DNA of 64,000 bases from Phyllostachys edulis. Its lineage: Eukaryota; Streptophyta; Magnoliopsida; Poales; Poaceae. The notes beneath the pieces are model-generated. The model did no database searches. It was not told the origin of the DNA and saw only the letters and a program-made list of their open reading frames with translations. Where the stretch lies: assembly GCA_036346405.1 (NCBI GenBank), contig CM070563.1, positions 17,589,022 to 17,653,021 on the forward strand, read 5' to 3'. Within the stretch, counting starts at the first letter, position 1. Each line of letters begins with the position of its first letter. The translations under genes and the position numbers were made by a program. Positions 55,594 to 64,000 of this stretch are shown here, piece by piece.

Positions 55594-58091
55594 TGTAATA
55601 TCCCGTTTAATTATTTGAGTACTTAATAAATTAGAGTATGTAATTAAAGAATTAATTCAGAATTAGAGGGGGAAATAGAGGTGGGCTTCGGCCCATGGAC
55701 TAATAATGGGGCTGGCAGCTGCTGAGAATAAAAGAGGGAGGGAGCTGGTACCCCGAACCCTAGTTCCCCTGCTTCCTGCCCTGCACCTAGCCACCGCTAG
55801 TTCTTGTCCTTCCGCAGCCCTCACCTCTCATTTTCATTCACAGCCGAGAGGCTTCTTGGCCTCATCTCCCCAATCCCCACTTCCCCACTCTCCTCTTCTC
55901 TCCTGGCTGAAATTCCCCATGGCGCTCCTTCTAGCGGCCGGCCCGACACCTAGCACCGCCGCCTCCACTTGCTCGCTGCCGCCTCCCGATCCTGCCTGCC
56001 TCGTGTCTTTGTGCCCACAGGCTACACGGCTGGTGCCACCCCTTCGTCTCCAAGCGCCGCCACCGGGGCTCTTTGGGCCCGGCCTCCCTTCGTGTGTCGG
56101 CTCCTCCCCGTGTGTGACTCCTGCGGGCTCACACCTGGACGCTGGCCAAGGCCAGACCGACCTCCTCCCACCCCGCCGCGCGCCTCGCCGACGCCGCCAC
56201 CAGCCAGACGCGGCCATCCGGATCGCCGCCTCGTCTCCTCCGTCGGCCTCCGCCGATGGCTCGCTCGCCTCCAGCATCGTCGTGTCCTACACCGCGCCAG
56301 GGCAGTACCTCCTGGTCCGTGTCCCCAACGAGGACGAGCTCAAGCCAACCTTCATGGCCGTCGCCTCGCCGCCAGGGAAAAGCCAGGTTCGGGTTCTTGG
56401 TCAAGACCGTTCCTGGCTCCATGGCGGAGAAGTTGTGTGGGCTCCGCGACGGGGACATGGTGGAGCATGGCGCAGTCATGGGGAAGGGGTTACCGGTCAA
56501 GCAGATATCTCCGCCGGATGTGGCGTAGACCGTACTCCTCTTTGCCACCGGGACCGTGATCAATCCAACATGTTCACTTATTAAGTTTGGTTTTGCTGTC
56601 AATCAAATAGCTGATGTGAGACTTAGTTATGGTGCCAGAAATCTCCAAGCAATGGCATATCAGGATGAGGTATCTGTTATTTGTTGATTTATCATCTTCC
56701 TTGTTGCTGTGGAACCATCATATACTAGACCAGTTTAGTCTTGTTTGACTAGAATGCTAGTGGAAGAAATAGCTTAAGACCAAGCATAGATCTTTTAGGT
56801 GTTTTAACAAATGTGGGTTTTCAACTAGAGGAGTGCACTAGCTGGATTCTAATAGCACTTTTCCTACTGTTCTGAACTTCCGACGGAGGCTCGGTGCTAA
56901 AAATAGTTTGTTTGCAAAACAATTTGGCTCTGGTAAATCTCTGTACTCTCTATGCATCTCTTGTAATGAATAGTTAGTAGGCTAGCAGCTCAATCAGTTT
57001 GCTCTCATAAAGCTCTAGATCAGTCTTAAAAGAGATTTTGCTAGTACGTGGTTTAACTTGTTATGCTAGACATTCTGGTATGTCTATGGCAGATAATCAG
57101 TTTGCATACTGATGAAGGCTCGACACTAGAATTAGTCTCTGTAGTCTCTCCATGCTTGTCTTATACAGAAAAGCAGCTCAATCCATTTTGCTTTCATATT
57201 GCTCTAGGTCAATGAGTCTAAAGAGATTTTGCAAGTACTTGTGTCTTGAGTTGTCAATATTGTCTATTACCTCAACCTTAATGACTCAAACCACTAGTTG
57301 TGTAACCAAAGTAAATTGATGTATATCAGGTTTGACAGCAATGATCAGTTAGTACATTATTTTCAAATATTTGAGTTTGTGTATTGACAAAATGGAAGTA
57401 AAGCATGCCGTTGTTTCACTATCATTTCAAATGGATTTCTCAGAGAATGTTCACAAGGCAAGATACAAAGATGTTTTTCTTCCGAGACTTATAGGAAATA
57501 GCATGTATGCGCATATACAAAAACGCTTTTGTAAGTTATTAAGCCTCATGCACCATTGCATACTAGAAGCCCGATTTGCCATCAAATTAGCGAGTTGGCG
57601 GCTTTGCTAGGTGGTGTGCACTCGATTCGAATAGGTGGTGGTGAACTCCGGTGCTAGCTGCTCCACCAATCGTTTTCGTCTCCAGCTTGAGGCAAGTGCA
57701 AGTAGTATTAATGATTTGTTATATTTCATACTTGATGAATGCCTTAGTTAATTGATGTTGATTGTTGCTTGGTAATGTTGATGAGCCTAAATGCCATAGT
57801 TTAATGATGGTGCTTACTACTTGGAAAGGTTTACATGATGCTGCATGCTAATGGTTACATGATGATGCGTACATGTTGATGTTTATATGGTGATGCTTAC
57901 ATGATAATGGTTATATGTTGATGGCAAGAAATATGGGACAAGGTGAGCAATGAGGCTACCTTATTAATAATGAATTCTTGATAATGATAATGGACATGCT
58001 CATTTGCATTTTTGCATGTTCATTTCTGAACCTTGGACTACGTGGTAGCCAAGGGCTGTTTCCTTGTGATCCCCCTCCTGCATTGGACGGG
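55594..58091 (+). mobile_element. gypsy LTR carrying a host gene fragment, truncated at 3' end
   Basis: Starts TGTAATATCCCGTTTAATTA with the GGGCTTCGGCCCA block of the LTR family at 40675. Family sequence resumes at about 57610 with GGTGGTGGTGAACTCCGGTG, TTGAGGCAAGTGCAAG and CTTGAACCTTGGACTACGTG-like CTGAACCTTGGACTACGTGG (58026), all matching 42445-42735. Between these, where the 42024 LTR has only a few hundred GC-rich bases, lies about 1.8 kb containing a pKIWI502-like exon and an intron-like tail. The LTR is cut at 58091 by an inverted LTR end. Confidence 0.65.
55919..56669 (+). pseudogene. Captured first exon of a pKIWI502-like (FNR-type) oxidoreductase, broken
   Basis: From the ATG at 55919 (CCCATGGCG) a Ser/Pro/Ala-rich plastid-transit-like leader is followed by VVSYTAPGQYLLVRVP and FMAVASPPG (to about 56382). 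One extra base shifts the frame to FGFLVKTVPGSMAEKLCGL, RDGDMVEHGAVMGKG and QISPPDVA. A TAG at 56526 then precedes TVLLFATGTVINPTCSLIKF and ADVRLSYGARNLQAMAYQDE at a GAG/GTATCT donor. The order matches the FAD- then NAD-binding start of plant pKIWI502-like proteins, recalled not searched. The nucleotide-binding glycine motif expected at GTGISP reads GTVINP. No later exon was found up to 57600. Frameshifts also affect the leader. Confidence 0.78.
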
Positions 58092-58490
58092 TGTAACACC
58101 CTGGCTATTCGGAAGCCAAGATGTCACCTAAATAATCTAACATACAACCATAATGCGGAAGAATTTAAACCATATCTCATCTAATGACATAAAGAGATCA
58201 AACTTTAATAGTACAATGGTAGGAATATAGTCCTAATCCAAATAATTATATCAAAGGGTGATCAATGACCACAAGCGAAGACTTAAACAACCACAACATG
58301 GATAAAGATATCAACCACATCTAACTTTATTTATTACACCATCTATTAACGAATGAAGGACATAACCAAGTCCTATTATTGAAACTGGAGTATGGTGAAA
58401 TGAATAAATAGTGTGTGTCTACTCCCTCCCAATAGAGCCATCATCAACGATCACCTAAAATAAACAAACAAAGCAAGAATGAGTCCGAAT
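58092..58490 (-). mobile_element. Inverted LTR 3' end of the non-coding family
   Basis: 399 bp that are the reverse complement of 60297-60695, from TGTAACACCCTGGCTATTCG to CAAGAATGAGTCCGA. It is the terminal part of a minus-oriented LTR of the same family as the + element beginning two bases further on. Nested insertion of the + element into an existing minus LTR explains the head-to-head arrangement; the rest of the minus LTR should then lie beyond the window. Confidence 0.85.
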
Positions 58491-58491
58491 G

Positions 58492-60695
58492 TAATACCCT
58501 AAAATTCAATTAGAGAGAATTTATTCGGGAGAGGGAATTTATTCAATTTCGAAGTTCTCCTATCAAAGAATGTATCCAACAGCGATTAGTGGAAGTAAAA
58601 AGGAGGTTTTCTATGAAATTTCAACAACTTAGGCCCCGGGCCTCGGCCCAGAAAGCCCAAGAGGGAGGCCGGCCAAAGGGGTGGGCGCCACCCCCTTTTT
58701 CTCCCCCCAAACCCTAGGCCGAATCCACCTCTCCCCTTTCCCTCCCCAAACCGCCACCACTCCTGCCCCTTGCCGCCCCTCCCTACTAGTCCTGGCACCT
58801 CCCCTTGGCCATTGGTGCTGCGATCTTCCTCCTGGAGCCGCCCCTCCCTACTGCCAGTCATCATGAAGGAAGGAGAAGGGAGAGCGGGCTGATTGGCCGA
58901 AAGGAAGGGAGAACGAGGGAGAGGAAGGAGATCTTCTTCTTGGGATCAACCAGCGTCTCCCTGAGGTTCTTCAAGGGTAACGAAGTGCTTTCTTCACTGT
59001 TTGTTGATTATTAGATGCGAATTAGATTAGTTGGATTGGATCGAAACTATGCTGTTAGAAATTCAGATCTGTACAGATTGTTGCGTGGTCAATTTCTGGT
59101 TCTTAGAGGACGAATTGCAGATTTCCTTTTCCTAGAGATATTTATATATTGTTCTTATCTTTCCGTAGCCGCTAAGAACACCTAATTCCGACGTACGGAT
59201 CAAAAGTTATGGTAAGATCTTCCCTGCGGTCCTGAATTCCTGATGAGAATGAACTGTCAAGTTGCCTTTTAAATTATGATTATGATAATGGAAGATTCAG
59301 GGTTTTCAATCAACTAGGTTGTTGTAGAACGTTTTATAACCTTTCTAGAATGATATAAAACGCCCTAATCGGAGTTATAGATCAAAAGTTGTGATATGTT
59401 CTTTACTGCTGTTTTTTTCGTTTAGACAGAATCTGTCTTATAATTTCATCTACCTGTTAGCATTTTTTTTTGGCCGAATTGGGAGATCTCGTCAACTAGA
59501 CTTTTGTAGATATATTCGTTAAGTTTCCATAGGATCTGGGCTCACCTCGTTCCGAGTCATAGATCAAAAGTTATGATTTATTTCGTGCTGCTGTCCAAAT
59601 TCATTTCTATGATTGTGTTGTCTGTTTTCAGAATAGGTCTAATAGTTATTTCTTGGGTTGTCGGAGAGGTGTTGTAGAACGTTGCTGGTAGTGTCCTGTA
59701 CCATGTTGTTCTTATTTCGAGTACTTAGTTGTGTAGGCGGAGAGGCTTCGGGTTTAGGGGCACCTTTGTTGCCTACTAACGCGTCGCAACGCGGAAGGCA
59801 AGTACTTTGATATTCTTAAGATTGGTGAATGCTGAATGCTTGATATTTATATTGTGTTTTTCTATGATACATGAGAAGATTGAATGTTTATGCTCCTTTC
59901 ATATGTGTTATTTCCATGATTAGAGATGATGTCTTTCATTATTCATAGTTCATTCCATGCATCCATTGTCATGTTCCATCCACGGGAGTGGATTATAAAG
60001 ACCCATCAATTCCAGTATGGGCACATAAGACCCATATTCCAATTTGGGCAGATTTGGAATCCCGTATGAAACGTTCTTCATACGGGATTTGGATCCCCGC
60101 ATTTTGTTAAATGCGGGCTTAGGTGAACACCGACGGGTGTGTCACTAGCTATACTGGTATAAGCAGGAGTGCAGTCCTTGCATTTCATTCAATCCATTCA
60201 TTCATATATTCATTCGGTGTTATGTTCATATTCTTTAAAGATGTTGTCTTGTTCATATTTGTTGTATGTCCATTTATTCACTGTACTTGCTGTGTCTCGG
60301 ACTCATTCTTGCTTTGTTTGTTTATTTTAGGTGATCGTTGATGATGACTCTATTGGGAGGGAGTAGACACGCACTATTCATTCATTTCACCATACTCCAG
60401 TTTTAATAATAGGACTTGGTTATGTCTTTCATTCGTTAATTGATGAACTGTAATAAATAAAGTTAGATGTGGTTGATATCTTTATCCATGTTGTGGTTGT
60501 TTAAGTACTGCTTGTGGTCATTGATCACCCCTTTGATATAATTATTTGGATTTAGACTATATTCCTACCATTGTACTATTAAAGTTTGATCTCTTTATGT
60601 CATTAGATGAGATATGGTTTAAATTCTTCCGCATTATGGTTGTATGTTAGATTATTTAGGTGACATCTTGGCTTCCGAATAGCTAGGGTGTTACA
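58492..60695 (+). mobile_element. Complete 5' LTR of the non-coding LTR family, 2204 bp
   Basis: Starts TGTAATACCCTAAAATTCAA and ends CTAGGGTGTTACA immediately before a perfect primer site. It is homologous to the minus LTRs at 5375-6785 and 6786-7930; landmarks are the GGGCC block at 58630, AAACCCTAGGCCGA at 58710, AACGCGTCGCAACGCG near 59780 and CATACGGG repeats near 60060-60090. Confidence 0.88.
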
Positions 60696-60697
60696 GT

Positions 60698-60709
60698 TGG
60701 TATCAGAGC
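60698..60709 (+). other. Primer-binding site, initiator-Met tRNA, intact
   Basis: TGGTATCAGAGC, exact complement of the 3' end of plant initiator tRNA-Met, two bases after the LTR. The intact site suggests this is the youngest of the three copies in the window. Confidence 0.93.
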
Positions 60710-63700
60710 GGGCTTTAGGTCCGTGGTAAACAGGTTGACAACTTAGGTAAGACTAATTTGTTATAATTTTTTAATGGTTAATTAACCTAAAACTTGACAC
60801 ACTGGTGCATAGTAGGATGGGATGGTTCAAGCAATGCATTTCTGTTTCCCTTATGTTGCATTGTTACTCGATGATATGATATGATCTTCTATATCTATGA
60901 ATTTATTCTATGATTATTATGAGATGATCTTGTATACTCCTATGTGAGTATATTATTGGTTATGTGAGATGATAGTTGATGTTGAGAGGTTGAGGTCGTG
61001 GTTGTAGCTCTGGGCTTTGCCAGGTTACACCACTGTTCGTGGTATAAGAATAGAGAAGTAGTTACCCCAATTATCATAGCTAAAGGTGTTGAGGGTGAAT
61101 TTCTTTAGAAAAGTTGTTCTCTTCCTTGAGCTTGAATTTTGGTCAATTCTGGTTATAGTTGCGGTTGATGAATTTTTCTTCAGTTAGTGTTTGCAATGCA
61201 ACTGGTGAGTTTTCATTGGTCTTTCTTGGTTCCATAAAGCGATTACTTGTTCTCCTGACTGCTGGTCTATTGTTGTTTTGTGTGAACGTCAGTTATCAGC
61301 GAGATTGATATTTTCATGGGAGTTCTGCCCTTCTAATTGGAAAACTTGATTCATTTACTCGCTTGGTATTCTGGGTACTAAAAGTTTTTCTGTTGCGAGT
61401 TCTTTAAGCTGTAAAAAGCTTTGGCCATATGTATTTCTTTTGGATTACCCCGAGCGTTGAAGTTTAATGTCCCTCTCTTTTGCTGAATGAAGGTGTTAAA
61501 ATCCTTTTGTGATTGTCTTATCTTGTTTAAGTGAGAGATTATATCTGAACGAATAAATTTTTATGGTATGAGTTACCAGGTTGGGTTGTTAGCATGGTGC
61601 AAACCATTTATTCTTAACTAACATCCATGAAGGTGAAATTGATTAATTTGAAATGTCATTGTATTTGATACATGATAAAGGGTAAATAGGTGTCTATCCA
61701 TATCTGTTCAGAACCTATGGTTCTTAAGAAGTGTGGAATGTTAATGAACCGGTTTGATCATTAAGTTTGAGTAATCTGCTAATTTTGTTAGATGATTTGG
61801 AATCTAGGTCCTTTTTTCGGTTATTCTAACCGCTAGTGATGGTTAAGTTAAGGATGCGTTCGAATGTTGCCTTGGTAAATATTAATCTTGAATATGTCTT
61901 CTATTGAGATACTTGACGAACTCATTCAAATGCTTGATTCACCTAATTTTGCCATGCTAAACTGATGTTATATATATATTAAGAAATGAATGAAGGTGAA
62001 TGTATTGACTTGTGAAACCTTGTCTTATGTATCCTATATTACTGAAGATTAAAGGTATTTCGTTCTAATTTCTGAACTTAAGGTAGAATAGTGAGTCTAT
62101 ACTCATAACTGTTTTTGTGATTGCAAACAGAGGTAAGACCATGAATGCTTCCATGATTAAAATAATCATCAATTGTTAACAGCAATGGCTATAGTGCATT
62201 TAGTGTGTGCTATATTGGTGTTGAGCGTTAGTAAGAGTTAAATGGATGAAATCTGATAAAATATTTATATTGATGTACATTTGTGAGCTTGTCATGTACT
62301 AGTATGATCTTGTTAACAGAGTTTTGTTTCAACATTGTGGCTTGAGCACTAGGTTTGTTTTTCTAGAGCAAGTAGTTATTGCAATCCTATTGTGATGATA
62401 GAAATATTATGTCACGATTGTTGTGTTTCTTTTGGAAAATTTATTGATGGGATAGTGAGGTATGTTGAATTTTGCCAAGAATGTATGATTTTGATGTTAA
62501 TAAAATGATCAGAAATGTGAGGGTGATATTGATTCTTTTATATATAAAGAAGTGTGATCGTCTTTCGTGATGTCTCTTAAATGAAAATAATTCAAGTTTT
62601 GAATTCATAATCTTTTGGAGTTCAAGAGTATGTGGTAGTTGAAATTTGTTGAGTAAAGTGACGTATTGTAGAGTTCTATTGGTTCTTAAGTTATTCAAGT
62701 AATTTAATCTTAAAGGCTCTTTGGTCTGAGTTGACAACGTGAGGTTGCAATCAAAGAAAATTATGTTGGTTCCTTTAAGAGGAGATTAATCTGCTTGCTT
62801 TTCGTGAAATCCCGTAATTGAAAATGTTTCGAGTTTGGTGGCTGAGATCATTTGCATCTCATGTTTCATGTATAGTTGAACTGTTCCGAGCATATATGAC
62901 GTGTTGAAGAATTGTATTGGTTCTTAATTTAGTTCTTGTGGTTATTTGAATCATTCCTAAACTTTCTGCTCTTTCCGCTCAAGAGATGTCGAGTTTCAAT
63001 TGCAATGTCTTTTCCTTATTGGCTGTTATTTGCTATTCCCTTTTGAGGGATGTGTGCCCTTAGCTGTGATCTCAACTTTTGTTTTCCAAGATCACCATTA
63101 TCAGAATATTTCTTTTGGTTTCGTGCTCGCTGTGAGGAGCAACGTTTTCCTATGTGAGGAAACTTATCCTTATTCGCCTCTTTCTTTTGAGAAAGGATCA
63201 ACAGCTTTGTGTTGCAAAGTTTACAAAGTGTACATGTTTTTTTGGCAACTATTGGTAATGGATAAGAAATTGTAGTGGTGAGATTTTGCTACCAAGCTAT
63301 TGGAGGAGTAATAAAAGATGAATTGGTTTTGACATGTACTTCTTGGAGGAAATTTGATTCAAATGGAATGTTTGGCTTCGAAGTAAATCTGAATAGTGTT
63401 ATGACTGAGTAGAACCTATGGTATAGTGAAATTCCAGAACTTCAGTTCATGTTGAAAGGTTGGGGATTATCGAAGGTATGAAAACCTTGATTAATTTTAT
63501 AGAGTAACGCAATTGGATAGTATTGCGAGATTGTGTGGGTGATTTCTGATGATGTCAATGAGTGAGTATGTTAGAATTGTGGGGATGTTAGAGATTTAAT
63601 CCGATGATTTCACTATCTATTATAAGAGAAATTTGTTGTAAAGGTCTTGGAAGTTAAATGTGGGCTTTGCATTTTTATGCTAGACCTTTGGTCACACAAT

Positions 63701-64000
63701 GATTGTGTGTAGAGAAAGTAGAATAATGACATTTCCTAATCAGTGGAATGATCATTGATAGAACCCTTCTGATGTAGTACATGAGCGTGTGTACTGAGGA
63801 TTTTGAATTGTTGTTCTTGAAAATTGGAGGTAATGTGATTGCGTGGGATCTATTTTGTGGTGCTTTGGGTGCCTTCTATCAAATTAATTTCGTTAGTAGA
63901 ATGAGTTGCCTAGAGTGTTCGGTGGGTTCAGTAGAGCCTCTCCACAATGGTGTGGATGATGTATTTCAGTTTGAGCATAATTGAGGATGTTTAATTAAGA
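60710..64000 (+). mobile_element. Non-coding internal region of the + strand LTR element (open at window edge)
   Basis: AT-rich, no open frame above 100 codons and no gag/pol motif. It is collinear with the reverse complement of 1922-5374: the leader motif at 60794, TACACCACTGTTCGTGGTA at 61030, GATTCACCTAATTTTGCCAT at 61945 and GAGAAAGGAT near 63190 all recur in order in the minus copy. Conservation of non-coding sequence between copies on opposite strands shows that this is how the family is built, not random decay of one copy. The 3' LTR lies beyond 64000. Confidence 0.8.

Noticed and set aside
55834..56602. Minus-strand frames of 147 and 157 codons
   Set aside because: Antisense shadows of the pKIWI502-like exon, whose + strand motifs are recognisable.
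60698..60709. Possible tRNA gene fragment
   Set aside because: It is the complement of a tRNA 3' end placed two bases after an LTR, hence a primer site; no cloverleaf surrounds it.

Overview
The window is intergenic DNA from a grass (Poaceae) nuclear genome; the species cannot be fixed. The evidence is two secreted glycine-rich cell-wall protein genes, a BARE/RIRE1/Angela-type copia LTR, CACTA elements with CACTA...TAGTG ends, a Stowaway MITE, Ty3/gypsy LTRs starting TGTAA(C/T)A with an initiator-Met-tRNA primer site, and strong AT/GC patchiness. There are no bacterial features. Almost everything is transposon-derived.

Layout. 1-7930: minus-strand LTR retrotransposon material: an LTR-like block, a 3.45 kb non-coding internal region, one LTR, and part of a second related LTR. 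7931-16186: low-density DNA with (TA)n tracts, one CACTA end, a 561 bp hAT element, a perfect hairpin and a degenerate minus-strand copia pol end. 16187-19675: a complete CACTA element with an ATC target duplication; it carries a fragment of an unidentified gene, a minisatellite and a 348 bp foldback. 19676-22700: unassigned DNA, a CCGAGTGT array and a Stowaway MITE. 22900-27000: the host locus, with two tandem glycine-rich protein genes on + and a 3'UTR relic of a third. 27780-31326: a long minus-strand LTR-like block. 31898-32411: a foldback element with near-matching flanks. 33423-35881: captured host exons on minus, two from a SEC24-like COPII gene and one from ribosomal protein S3, in compatible splice phases. 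36820-39881: a 250 bp tandem duplication followed by a third CACTA-like element.

40675-51300: a decayed Ty3/gypsy element on + with LTR, primer site, gag, protease, RT, RNase H and integrase. It is split by a solo copia LTR (TSD ATTCT) and by a 1455 bp hAT-type element. 51301-55593: another gypsy LTR and an unclassified repeat. 55594-58091: a gypsy LTR whose GC-rich middle carries a broken first exon resembling the plant pKIWI502 / FNR-like oxidoreductase. 58092-64000: an inverted LTR end, then a complete 2.2 kb LTR, primer site and non-coding internal region of the same family as the minus copy at 1.9-7.9 kb.

Most notable: (i) a non-coding LTR family, present as two opposite-strand copies, shares its primer site, leader and LTR start with the coding gypsy element in the same window, suggesting an autonomous/non-autonomous pair; (ii) captured host gene fragments in different vehicles (SEC24+RPS3 exons; pKIWI502-like exon inside an LTR; unknown gene inside a CACTA); (iii) a long hairpin inside a CACTA, a plausible small-RNA source. 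Only the two glycine-rich genes look like resident host genes, and both carry frame disturbances in the Gly-rich region.
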